From Vermamoeba vermiformis (Eukaryota; Tubulinea; Echinamoebida): 38,735 bases of DNA. Location of the stretch: positions 1 to 38,735 of the forward strand of contig JBEWZL010000072.1 in assembly GCA_045837725.1 (NCBI GenBank), given 5' to 3'. Below are positions 20,099-31,761 of this stretch, one piece after another; the first letter of the stretch is position 1; each line of letters starts with the position of its first letter. The notes below the pieces were generated by a model. The model was not told the DNA's origin. It made no database searches and saw only the letters and a program-made list of their open reading frames with translations. The translations under genes and the position numbers were made by a program.

Positions 20099-21115
20099 TT
20101 AGTGAGGGCAGACTGTAGGGTCATTAGCAGTTCCTTGGAACAATAATTGATATGCGTTATTGGCTTCTTGAGGCAACAATCGTAAGTTAAGGCCAGCGAG
20201 ATACACGTATTGTTGATAAAGGAGGTTGCTGCCGTCTGAGTGAGCTACGGTGTATTCGTTGGGCTTGGCAATCAACTCTGCTCCTAAGAAGGCAGTGGCA
20301 ACGTTCAAACCAGATTGGCCTTGGGTCAACAAGATGTTGGCTGTGGCGTTGTAGGCAGCCGCATCCACTGAAGGGCACTTCGGGTTGACTGAGCGCAAAG
20401 CGTTTTCCATGATGTTGGTATTGGCTTGACTGGGCATGACGTCGATGAACTTGACGGGAACAATGCGATTGCGATTGGACCAAGCGAGCACTTGCATCTT
20501 CATGCGCAAACCAACTTTGCTGGCGGAGTAGTCAGCGGCATAAGGCGAGGGGATTTGAGCGTTAGACGATGAAACGAAGGCAAAGCTAGCGTTGGGCTTC
20601 AACATGTCCGACAAGGCGTACCACACATTGGAGGGGCCAAGTTGGTTGGTCTCCAAGACTTGCTTGGCTTGATGAGGCAAGATCTCGTTTGAATCACCAA
20701 AATAGAAAATGCCAGAAGTGACTGCAATCAGATCCAAGGCATGAACGCCGTATCTATTCTTCAACTGACGCTCGAGAATGGTCAAAGTGGCAGCTTGGGT
20801 AACGTCACAATAAAGGTAAGTAACACCTGCGTTGACAAATTCGTGGTAATTCTTCACTTGGCTGCGTTGAGTTCTGGCGCAAGCGTATACTTCCGCACCG
20901 AGGCTCGCATAGAAGAGGGCAACATTACGACCAATGCCTTTCGGAGAAGAAGCACCGACGACAAGCACTTTTTGGCCAGCTTTGTTAATACCCGTGCCAT
21001 TGTTGTATTGAGCCGGTGGGGCAAGTGGGTAAGCGCAGGTTGGACATGGGCTCGGGGTTTGAGCAAGCACTGCTACTGCAATAGAAAAGAGGACTAACAA
21101 GCACACACGATTCAT
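20099..21115 (-). CDS. Secreted short-chain dehydrogenase/reductase, intronless
   Basis: A single exon of 338 residues. Residues 1-18 (MNRVCLLVLFSIAVAVLA) are a signal peptide, and a Cys/Pro-rich linker follows (PCPTCAYPLAPP). The Rossmann domain has VVGASSPKGIG at about 52-62 (the TGxxxGxG nucleotide site), D104 after a strand, SG in place of the usual NAG near 134, VSSSNAQIPSPY (catalytic Ser) and YSASK with Tyr196 and Lys200. The C terminus adds about 60 residues ending NDPTVCPH. Several NxT/S sites fit a secretory protein. It should be an NAD(P)-dependent oxidoreductase in the ER lumen, a vesicle or outside the cell. The lack of introns contrasts with most neighbours and may mean retroposition or transfer. 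Confidence 0.9.
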   Translation of the reverse strand: MNRVCLLVLFSIAVAVLAQTPSPCPTCAYPLAPPAQYNNGTGINKAGQKVLVVGASSPKGIGRNVALFYASLGAEVYACARTQRSQVKNYHEFVNAGVTYLYCDVTQAATLTILERQLKNRYGVHALDLIAVTSGIFYFGDSNEILPHQAKQVLETNQLGPSNVWYALSDMLKPNASFAFVSSSNAQIPSPYAADYSASKVGLRMKMQVLAWSNRNRIVPVKFIDVMPSQANTNIMENALRSVNPKCPSVDAAAYNATANILLTQGQSGLNVATAFLGAELIAKPNEYTVAHSDGSNLLYQQYVYLAGLNLRLLPQEANNAYQLLFQGTANDPTVCPH

Positions 21116-21684
21116 TGCTATTTCCTATAATTTTAAAAGAATTAGATAAATGACTCATCCACGAACAACGAGCCCAGATGCAAAACAATAACTTATCATA
21201 TTGGCCCAAAAATAAATCTTATTATGAATTAAAGGGTAGTCTTAATTTAGCAAGTAACGGCTCGTTGCTTCGATAATAAGGAGAATAGAATAATAATTAT
21301 TATCACGCTTACCTTGAGTTTAAAAACTAATTCAAATGAATAATGTTATGGTGTGGTATCAGTCTTGAATTGATAAAACTTATCCTTTAAATAAAATCAT
21401 TCCGTTGTGTAATGCCGCTCCTTCCCGGGATCTCGCACCCGTCATCAATCAAAAGTTATTCCATCGGTGTTAAACAGGGTTTCTGCAACATTCGGGTCAT
21501 AGAATAGCAGTATAAATGCAATTTGTGGTGTTGCTCGAGCAGTTCTGATGAATTATAACAAAAAGAGCTTTCTGGAACAATTTTCGGGCCGTTTATTTCT
21601 TTTAGACGAACGTTAGGGTGATTTTTCGATGGCATACTTCTATTTTAATCAATATGTCATATTTAAATAATGCCAAACGAGAAT
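21116..21684. other. Intergenic gap of about 570 bases
   Basis: Between the secreted dehydrogenase and the 3' end of the MYND gene. A/T-rich with no gene, RNA or repeat that I can support. It must contain the promoter of the dehydrogenase next to 21116. The open frame that enters it at 21209 is an upstream shadow of that gene. Confidence 0.5.
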
Positions 21685-23605
21685 TTATTTCTTGGCGATT
21701 TTACAAAGGGATTTGTGTTCTGGCCAGTGTGCCTTTTGACATTCTTTATCGCAGTAATGCACGCGTTTGCAACCAGCGCAAATCTTGAAGTCTTTTCCTG
21801 TCTTGTGGCAAGCCGCACAAGAATCAACATTAATTTCTTTTTTCAAAACACCCGCATCTCGTTGGTGTCCTTCGATTTGCTTGATGCGATCCTTTTGCAA
21901 GTGCGCCTCGGCTTCTCTGATCAACAGCTTTGAAGTTTTTTCGGCGTCGTTCAGTAAATGAATGTTTCTTTGCATGAGGGCAATTTTTCGTTGATCCGTG
22001 GTAAGAGACAGCGCCTTGTTGTAACTCTTCCTCGCTTTGTCATACTGTCTCGTAGTCTTATATGCTAGACCCAAGCTGTTCAACATGCTAGCATATTGAT
22101 CAGAGGCAGTGCCGTTGTTAGCTTCAGCCCAATCAATGGCCTCACTGTACTCATCGCACAACAGTTCGAATTCGTTGCACGAGCCCAACAAAGTGCCCAT
22201 TTGAAGCACAACGCCAAGTACTCCCGATACCACGTCAAGGTCGATGTTTTTGTGTGCGCTCATCAGAAGCAAACAGTGCTTGATACAGGCTGCAGCGAGC
22301 TTGAAGTTCTTGTACTTTTGTTTCAGCAGGTACTTCTTGAGCTAGATAAACGTGTATTAATTCACACGTGCACTTAGTTTAAACGCTTTAGAACGTACCA
22401 GCATGCCAAAGAAGATGAGTTCGGGCAATTTGTAATGAACTCCCAACGCGACGAGTGGCAGCAACAACGCGACAATATTTTGGTTCTCTTGTCGACGAGT
22501 GACTTTCTGCCAATACGTCTTTGCAATTTTGTCGTAAGCGTACCAAGCAGTGACTGAACGACAATTAATTCTTAAACTACGACTGAGAATCAAGCGACTT
22601 ACAGCCCTCGTGCTCTGGCAGCTTCAACACGACGCGCTCAACGGAGCCGTCTTCAAGCTTGAAGTCACCTGAGATAAAGTAATGGCCCGGAGCCACAACA
22701 CCAGGGTACTCGACCTTCCAGTTCGAAGGAATGGGATGCTGATTCATCTCTTCAAAGAACAGGCGTGTGGCGTCGCTCATGTGGAACAACACCTTGCTGT
22801 GTATTGATATTCGTTAGTCAACTCTGATCGCAGCATCAGAAGTAACGCACCTTGGTTCGGTTAGGGTTGGCGAGTCGTGGATCAGCATATCCACGCAAGT
22901 GAAGTTCAGCTGACAAGAATTCCTGCTGTTCCAGGCCTTGGAAAGTAAGCTAGGCTCCGCTGAAGTCTCTTTAACATTAACGAACATTGGGTGATCGTTC
23001 TAAAGTGCTGTCAGCGATCGGTTTTAGAAAATCGAGCACGTACATTTGAAATTGTCCAGAAACCATTTGTATCTTGTTGTGTTTTGTACCCTCTGCTTTC
23101 CAACACGGCGGTCATTTTTCGATCGAATTCCTCTTCTTCATCTTTGGAAAATTGAGCGGCACAGGCGGATCCACAAACAGGTGCGTAGTACTCGTGAATA
23201 AGCTTTGTTTCGGGATCAGAATGAATTGTCGTTACTATTTTGCAACTTTTCTTGGCTTCGCAAACTGTGCACGGCACTGACAATCGGTTGTTAGAATGGA
23301 TGGAAGACAAATCCTCAAAAAAAAATTCTTATTTAATTTGAAATAATTACCTATAGGAGGGTATGAATCCACAGTGCAGTATCTGCAATGGGGATCGGTG
23401 CACAATTGCATGTCAGGGATTATTAACCGAGCTTTCGTCAGCATCTCCTTTTTATGCGCTTGAAGCATCGCCTAAATGCAAATTTAATTAATATAATATT
23501 GTGTTAAGGCGCGGCGTCACTTGGTACTATTATTAATTAATAAACACTATTCGGTACCTTGGCGGCTTGAGCGTTTGAAGCTGCGCCCGTATTTTTTTGC
23601 GACAT
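21685..23605 (-). CDS. MYND zinc-finger protein with second N-terminal cysteine cluster
   Basis: Seven exons in one frame, about 495 residues, starting MSQKNTGAASNAQAAK. An N-terminal cluster has CTDPHCRYC, then PCTVCEAKKSC and APVCGSACAAQF, which together could bind one or two zinc ions. The middle has VEYPGVVAPGHYFISGDF (a beta module) and ENQNIVALLLPLVALG. It then becomes helical and TPR-like (MLNSLGLAYKTTRQYDKARK, SYNKALSLT). The C terminus is a canonical MYND finger: CAACHKTGKDFKICAGC...VHYCDKECQKAHWPEHKSLC. MYND fingers bind proline-rich peptides and are common in transcription and methylation proteins. There is no SET domain. The intron ending TCTAACAACCGATTGTCAG and the one starting GTACGT at about 23042 tie the N-terminal cluster to the rest; reading the pieces as separate genes would lose both. 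Confidence 0.8.
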
Positions 23606-23866
23606 CTTGTTATCGGTGCTTGTTAGTACCGGTATTCTAAAACTAAATGCCGTAGCAATAACCTGAGTCAGGGTAAGTGTTCTAGGCTTCAAAAATCTCC
23701 GCAGCTTGGCGCCAAAATTCTTTATTTTGTATTGACGAAGCCCACAATCTTGTTGTTCAATATATCTTTCTATTTATTTTTAAATCCGCAGGGTTAATAT
23801 GGTAAACTAACAGCTAAAAGTACACGAGGTTGAAGCTATTTACAATTTTCTCTCGATCTGGCGAGC

Positions 23867-26800
23867 TTAGTTTTGTTCTGAGTCCGAGGCCTCTTTATCA
23901 TCTGGGCTTGATGGAGAATCGGACACAACTTGGGAGTCTCCCAAGTTATTATTGGCAGGAGGTAAGAGCAAATCCGTGCTTTTGTTCACGACTAACGGAA
24001 GATCCTTGCCTTTCTGATCAGATGGTTCCTCGCTTGATGAAGACGACTCTGATTTTTGTGATTTTTGTGATTTTTCTGTATGTCCTTTTTCTTCCTTCTT
24101 GCTGTGTTCCACGTACGAAGATCTGGATTTGTTGGCAGATTCGTTGTTTGACACGTAAGACGAACCACGATAGTTGCCAGGAGCGCCCGAGGTGGTTGTG
24201 GACGAGTAGCTAAGCTTCTCTCTTCTGTTGATGATACGGTAGAACTTGAGCACGAAGAGGCACAAGATCGAGACCACAACGGCAAACAACAGCCCAATGG
24301 AAGTGATAATAGCAGCGATCTCAGTGTGGTTGACACCAATAAGACCGACAAGAGGCATGATAATAATGAACAGGAGCGTCATATTATAGACCTGCAACGC
24401 ACGTTAATGATACAGTTCTTGGATAGAGCTAGATCACTTACTGAAAAGAAGATTTCCTTGGTCTCTTTGTACGAGCCAATGTTGACGTTTCTCGTTCTGA
24501 AGGCAAAGAAACAGCCGACTAAGAACACAACACCAAAGTAGACGATTTGAGTGATGATAAAGGGGAACGCGTCATCGGAATAGCAACCGAAGATTGAATC
24601 TGAAATGCCTTCGAACTGAAGAGCTCGAAGACGACCAACGATTTGCCATACAATGAGCAAGACCTAGTATTGTTAGACATGCTAGTGGTACCAATTAGAG
24701 GACTTACGACTTCAAGGCCAAGCAGAATAGACACGATAACCATGAGCTGACTGTCACCGATTGGCTTAATCTTGGTCAACTTCTTGCGGTGCCAGTTGAA
24801 GATACGATCAATACGATAGCTCTTTACTGCCATAGATCTGCCAATCAGGTTAGTTTTCAAGTCATATATTCATCGCAAGACGTATTCACTTACCCGAAGA
24901 ACAGCACGAAACCTACGCCGAAGAACCACATCCAAGGCATGCACTGAGGTGATTCGAGCACGATGAAGATGGGACTGAACATCATCAGACCAGCACCGAC
25001 TAAAGTGAGCAAGCTGAAGACGAGAGAAGAGTGCTTGATAGTCTTTGATTCGCGGAAGTAAAGCGTCAACACGATGAATGCGAGGACGAGTGCCACGCAA
25101 GCTGACGATGCAGTGATAATACCAGCACGCACAGCTAAACTGACGGGGATGAATGCCTCTGAAAAGTAACGTTAGGATAAGGAATATCATTTCAGCAAAA
25201 GCTACGTACGAGGGTAGTTGACACCACAAGTCTCGAAGCGGAAGTCGTTCTCAGGCACGTCAGAGATGGAGAAGTTAGATGAAGGGAAGATGCGTGTAGT
25301 GATCACTCGGTGGAGACCCTGGTTGCACGTGCAGTTATCTGCGGTACCGCTGAATGGACCAATTGACAGCCCTCCAACTTTGAACACGGCTTGACTGAAC
25401 ACCGTGTCGAGGAATGATTGGCGCGTAATATCCAATGTGTTGTCAATGCTGTCGAGTACTTTGATCAAGAACTCTCCGACGACATAACCTTCCAATGAAA
25501 CAAAGCCAAAAGTAGCACTCGGATCGAAGTCGAGCAAGGCATTTTGGTACAAGGCCACGAGCTGATCAGTGCTGTCTTCTGGATCTGGCACGACTTGCGT
25601 CACGTAGATGTTCTCGTTGGTCACGCCGGCTGATCGCAATGCATTGGCGAAGGCTTCAGAGTCGACAAAAGAAACGGTGCCGTACACGAGTCCAGAGCGC
25701 CAGTTGTCAGCCATTTGCACGAACTGGGCCAGCTGACCGTAAGTACCAACCATGATTATAACATCGGGATTGCCCAATTGAATCGATGCAAGACCAGCGG
25801 ATAAATCGAATGTGTTTCGTTCGTAAGTGCCTTCACTTTCAATCGACATAGATCTGTTTCCGAGCGCCAATTCCAAACCTTCCAAGCCTGCCTTGCCGAA
25901 GGCGTCGTTCTGGTATAAAATTGAAATACGTTGAAGGCCGAGATTGTCAATGAAATGTCGTGTCATGGCCGCAACTTCGTCAATGTACGAGGCGCGGACG
26001 TTAACAATGTTACGGTTGCACGGATTACGGAAGATCTTCGCACCAGTCAATGCTCCTAAAAATTCACAAAACTTTAATTTTTGAAACTAAAATGATAAAG
26101 ATGCACATTTGACTTACCGACTAATGGAGTACTCTCCTGTTCAATGACTGGCAGGACCGCTGAAGTGGTAGGAGTTCCAACGGATCCGACGAGGGCAAAA
26201 ACATTTTGTTCGCTGATTAAATACTTCGCGTTGACGACGGCATTTGTTGGCTCGTATCCATCGTCGCGAGAGATGAGCACCAACTTTCTGTTACGAATGC
26301 CACCAAGTCTGTTGCGGGCAGCGAAAGAAGCAAGAATTCCTTGTCGCATGCCTATGCCGAGTTCTCGAACTGTGCCTTCTAAAGGAGCTGATTGGCCGAA
26401 TACGATGGGAGTAATAATTGTTCCGTCAGAAGACATGCACGACGTCCAAGAGAAAGTTACGCCAGGAACAGCTGAAAGAGATCCAGTCGCGTTCATTCGA
26501 AGCAACGACACTGAACGCATGCCTTGCGTGCATTTTGACGAATAAGGTCCTAAGAGTAAACCGGACAAAGTAAAATATTGGCTGGTGTACACGACGTTCA
26601 AGAAATTCTCGCGCGAAACGTCAGGATAAGCTTGACGGACAATTTCAATAACGAAGCGACCGGCAATATAACCTATAAGAAACATGTTTCGTTAGTCATA
26701 ATTAATTAATTTAAATGAGTTTACTACGGACCTTCAAAGGAAACGGATGAGACGGCGGAGTTGGGGTTGTAAGCCTTGAGCGCATTTTGATATTCTTTGA

Positions 26801-28033
26801 TTAAATATGGCGAAGTACCGGCGTAAAGCGGCAAGACTTCAGTGACGAAGATGTCGTCCAAAGCAACCCCTCTACGTTGGTATACCAAATTAGGAAAAAA
26901 ACAATTAAAAATTAAATTCAAAGGATTGAGTACCTGTCAAGCAACTCTTGAACAAAGACTTCAGCACCAACGAAAGAAACAGTCAAGAAGACTATTGAGC
27001 TATTTTGAGCTTTTGCCATACTAACGAATTTGGCGAGAGGCTGAAAATTTTGAATTTAAAATTCCCATCTTTAGCTTAGCTAAGGAATTACTTACTGCAT
27101 AAGTGCCAATCATTACAATAGCTTGCGGATCTTTAGTAAAAATACTGTTATAGGCGTCTTCCACGTTTTCAGTATTTCTTTCGTATGTTCCTTCGCTCTC
27201 AAGTTTCAATCCAACGGCAGCCATAGCAACAGTCAATCCTTGATAACCTAAACTCAAGCATTAAATCAGAAATTCGACAAAAGGTCGATTTCATTTCCTG
27301 TGATCTTCGTTATTATTGCCGTTTCTTACCAGCTGCGCCAAATGAATCATTCTGATACATGATTGAGATGCGCGAAATGAAGCGCTCGTTGACAAGGTAG
27401 TCAACCATTGCTGCGGTTTCGTCGAGATACGAAGATCTGGTGTTGATAATAGTTTGATCTACGGGCAAACGTAAGCCTTTTGAGCCAGTCAAAGGGGCCA
27501 CGAACGGAATATTTTTATCGATTCCATTCCTTACGCTAAGAGCCGCTATAAATGGGACCGGTTAGCAAAATGTGACGTTGGGATCACACATAAAATAGGA
27601 TCCTTGAAAAACTATTGATAGCTTTTGAAACATATAATTAATACGATGCCTACCAAGTGAAGTGGGTGTTCCGACGTATCCTACAAGACCAAAAACATTG
27701 TCCTCAGAAATTAAGCGGAGTGTGTTCGTCGTTGCATTAGATGGCTCGTATTGGTCGTCATAAGCTATCAAATCAAACGTATAATTGCCTTTAATGCCCC
27801 CTACGTCATTTATCTCTTTGAAAGCAGCCATAATTCCCTATTTGATTTTGACATATTAGAAAATAAAACTTTAAAGTTAATTAAATTGACAGACATACCT
27901 CTCGCATGTCAAGGCCCAATTGGCTCGATACGCCAGTGAATGCAGCGCTCTGACCGAATACGATCTGTGTACATTCAATATTTATATTGCACAGCCATAG
28001 AAAGAGCGCACAAGCAAGTAAAGTCCGAAACAT
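23867..28033 (-). CDS. Class C-type 7TM receptor with two tandem ligand-binding domains
   Basis: Twelve exons, 1158 residues. Signal peptide MFRTLLACALFLWLCNINIE. Two periplasmic-binding-like (LIVBP/ANF type) domains follow in tandem: the first from about residue 22 (TQIVFGQSAAFTG), the second from about 397 (TPIVFGQSAPLEG). Shared landmarks are YEPSNA/YEPTNA, LISEDNVFGLVG/LISEQNVFALVG, VGTPT, SILYQNDAFG/SIMYQNDSFG and ESEGTYERNT. A single exon (26672-26118) runs from domain 1 into domain 2, which rules out two genes. A family 3-like 7TM domain follows at about 785-1035 (IITASSACVALVLAFIVL, SSLVFSLLTLVGAGLM), then a Ser/Lys/Glu-rich tail (SQKSQKSESSSSSEE). GABA-B and Dictyostelium Grl receptors have one such domain. 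It should sense a small molecule, for example an amino acid, and signal through G proteins. Confidence 0.92.
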
Positions 28034-28530
28034 GGTTCAAACTTGAAGAAGAATAACAACAATGTGCGCTTGTGTTGCTGTCGAGGCCAAAGTAGAAATA
28101 AAATGATTTGGTCACAAAACACATGGACATGATAGCCGGTCACATCGAACTTATCCTCGGAAATTTTATCCAGGCCGTTAGAAAATAGTTCTGTGCATCT
28201 CGCTGAAATCTCGTCTCTTGCTATTTTTGGACCTGTCGCGACACAATCATACGATATCGGCAAATTTATCTCCAGTTCCAGTAGAGCTGGCGCCCACAGA
28301 AGCATCAACAAGCCCATTATTTATCGTTGAAAAGTTGGCAGAAGTGACGAAGATCGCTGGCCAAGAGCCTTATGTACTCCCGTTGCTCAAACTCTACAGC
28401 GCATCTCAACGCCGTGGCTTCTCTATCCAGACTCTTTTGAATAACAATGAAGAAGCGCTCATGTCCACGAAATTCTCCATATCAGCCTTCAACTTCTCTG
28501 CCAGTAAAGCTATTTACAATTTATCAAAAT
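28034..28530. other. Gap with two conflicting open frames
   Basis: About 500 bases between the class C receptor start and the TKL kinase stop. A minus-strand frame begins MGLLMLLWAPALLELE at 28317 and runs into the receptor's first exon in another frame. A plus-strand frame from about 28218 to 28556 reads FIVEKLAEVTKIAGQEPYVL and overlaps the kinase stop. Neither has a family match or splice support, and they exclude each other. The gap most likely holds the receptor promoter and the kinase 3' UTR. Confidence 0.3.
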
Positions 28531-31491
28531 TTACAATGACCAGTATCGCTCCTTGATCTCGCTTTCGTCTAGATCGACCACAACTTCGTCTCTGTTCTTG
28601 TTCGTAATCAATTTAGGGCTAGGCAGCTCAGAAGCATCAACTTCAGGTACATTTCTATCTCCGAACGGCTCCCGCCGCCCTTTTTTGTACGTTTCGAGTT
28701 CCTTCAACAATGACTTAAAATCAGGTCGCAGATCTGGGTTGCTCAACCAGCATTTCTTTAGCAGCATCGTGTAGAACTTAGGCATATAGATTGGTATCTG
28801 CGGCCTGCCCCCGTTCATCACATACTGTTTCACGTTTTCAATGCCCCTAAAATTGGATCGCGGTTAAATTTTTCCAAAGTTTAAAAGACACTTACCTGTA
28901 AGGCGTGTTTCGAGTTATTATCTCCCACAGCACGATGCCGAAGCTATAAATGTCAACTTTGTACGTGTAGTTACGTAATCCCAACCGCAACGCTAATTCG
29001 TTAAAGTTAAATTATTACTAAATTAGGGAAAATAACTAATAATATCCGGAGTTACCCTCAGGTGCCGCCCAGGCTACAGTGCCGATATTGTTAGTCTTAG
29101 CAATGTTGGTCGATTGTTTTCGCTCATTAATAAACCTCGCCAAGCCAAAATCAGTCACTTTAACGTTCCAATCTTCATCGACGAGCAAATTATCTGTCTT
29201 CAAATCTCGATGCACAAATCCTTTCTCGTGCAAATAAATCATTGCCTTGCAAATATCTATGGACATCTAAAATAGCAGCGTTAATAAGGAATGGGACAAA
29301 TGAGGGGACGAATAGCCGGGCTCGAACCTTCAAAATGTTATCTTCCGCTATGTCGATTAGCTCGTTGTCAAGTATCTTTCTGAGTGATCCCGGGTGCACA
29401 TATTCGGTGATAATTGCAATGTGCGGCAGTTCCAAACAGGCGCCGATAAACTTGACGATGTTCGGATGTGACACGGATCTGCTCACATAACGTGTGAATT
29501 AACTACGTTGTGATCTAACACTATTTCTGAAACACATGTGAAACTTACGCTAATGCTTCGACCTCTTTGCCGAACTCCTCAATAAATGCCAGTTCCACAT
29601 CTGCATTTTTGATGATCTTGACAGCGACAGGTTTACCGTCGTACTTTCCTTTGTATACCACACCAAATGCACCTTCACCGAGTTTCTCCGAGCGACTTAT
29701 GTACAGGTTACTATATAGTGGCACAGGTTAGCCGATAACTCCGACTCAATAGTGTCAAAAATAGCGCCTACCTTCTTTTGATGACACGTGTCATTTTTTG
29801 TTCGATACCGGCCAATAAATGTTCCCGTTCTTTATCTTCCTATTGAATAGCCGTTAAATATAAACTGACACTTGCAAAAGGAGCATATGAAATTTCGACG
29901 AGACCGTAAGTGATTGAATTACCTCCGCTTGTTGTTCCAACGCAAAGGCCATTGTGTACGTCGTGATGATCATCAGCAGCGTGTTGTCGAGCAGCAACAA
30001 GAGCGGGAACCATTCGCTGATCAAATACACAATGCCGAGCAGGAGCCAGTACAGCCAATCAGCCGTCGGTGAAAACAATAGCTCCCACGAGCTGTGATCA
30101 AAAGTAAGTCATATTGGATGCCAGCAATGTATGAAAAATATCGGGTCCGAAGATTGCCAATGTGAAATCTAATTGAATAAAATGGAATTACCCACGGGAC
30201 ACCGGATCTGCTTCGTACAGCCGGGCTTGACGCAGTTATTCATGAAATGTATATGCACTACTGTAATACTTACAATGCCGTTGAAATCACGGTTGAAAAT
30301 CCTCGTAGCGCCATGCCGAACCACCAAAACATGCAGGTCACGTACAACTGCAAAAAAACAAATCTGTTAGCTTGAAATTCATGCATATCATTATTACGAA
30401 GGTAATAGCATAATATTACGGCATTATAATGCGTTTGATCGGTATACAAAAGTTTTAGGGTCGATCCAGTCCTCGTAACAGCTGCATTTTTTGTATTAAT
30501 GAATCGTAAAACGTACCTGTCTGAATTTAGCGCGTGTTTTGAGCCATTTTCTGCCTTGATAATGCAAGCCTATTTTAAGCCCGACGAAGAATACCAAGCA
30601 CAGCAGCACCAACACGACTTGCATGATCCCGAAGCCATACAGCGAGGTCTTGATCCAGAATTCAATGTCGCGATTGGCGGGCACGAAGAACAATATGACT
30701 TGCGTTATTAAGAATAGGGAGACTAGGATAATCTCGCCTGAGAAGAAGATCTTGCGATTGCGCAAGTTCGAAAAAAAGAAGTAGTCGTGGGATATTGTAA
30801 ATACATCGACGCTAAAAATAGTATATGTAAGGTATATATATTATAATTAATAATATGTGAAGGACTTACGTGAAATAAACGACCGAAGTGAAGATCAGGA
30901 AGAAAATGAAGTGTGGCATGGCCCAAAGCACGTAAAATACTTCTTCAGCGACTAATCCTTCTTCGAATAATGCACCAGCTAGCACTGCTGATATAAAAAA
31001 TGTCGTGCGAACTAAACAAATCAATTAGATCTGGATCTGATCTCGTTTTGATCCTGAAAAATCTACAGTTGAAATAATAAATTGTACTAGTTTTTGGAGC
31101 GTCAGAAAATCGATAATTGATCGCGTAGATAGTATTGCAGATATTAAATTTATCCTACGAATGTCGGAATTAATTTTAAATTAATTCAATATTTATAATC
31201 GCAAAATTATCGTTAAATACGCCTTTTTATCGTTTGTATATTGCCAATAATTTATTAAATGATACTAACAAATTTAATGGTGGAAAATAGTGAGATCTGC
31301 TCGATCTACTTACGGATGATCGCAGTCAATAGTCCTATATACAATAATTTGACCCGCAGCGGGTGCTTATTCTTCACGCGTGACAATAATAAGAAGCATA
31401 ATATCGTCAGCAGTATAAAGAATAGCCCAAGCACGGCTGCAGGTTCAGGGCTAATCTGATGCGTGAAAGCACTGCCACGCGTATCGCTCAT
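28531..31491 (-). CDS. Multi-pass (7TM) receptor fused to TKL-type protein kinase
   Basis: About 13 exons, around 610 residues, from [20 protein letters not shown]. The first half has seven or eight membrane spans, among them [71 protein letters not shown] and [21 protein letters not shown] short helix ([16 protein letters not shown]) leads into an intact kinase: [37 protein letters not shown] and [19 protein letters not shown], the short insert pattern and the RPDF motif near the end fit a tyrosine-kinase-like (TKL) Ser/Thr kinase. The C-terminal tail is short ([11 protein letters not shown]). 7TM-TKL fusions have been described in oomycetes among the GPCR-bigrams. Here the spans are not a clear match to a known GPCR class, so the receptor label is inferred from topology. 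Confidence 0.87.
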
Positions 31492-31761
31492 TGCTATTCT
31501 TTATGCACGTGCTTATTTTTGTTGCATTGGTGTATTGATGCGTGCCCAGAAAAGTAGAATGATAAACACTTCAGTTTCCGGCGATTTTTGTGCGCCAACA
31601 GGAACAATTATCGAGAAGCCACCAATCCTTTTTAGTAGTGCGTAAATATCATGGAAATATGAAGAAGATGGTTAACTCTGCTAGAATTTAAACGGAAACA
31701 TGAGTTAATACCACGTAAGTCAAAGACGCCCTTGCTCGCAAGCTAGCTAGGTTAAAAGTCA

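Noticed and set aside
20741-21097. Plus-strand 118-codon frame
   Set aside because: It is antisense to the secreted dehydrogenase, whose signal peptide and SDR motifs are clear.
29275-29335. tRNA-like B box (GGTTCGAGCCC on the minus strand)
   Set aside because: It sits in an intron of the TKL kinase gene; no acceptor stem, D arm or anticodon arm can be folded around it.
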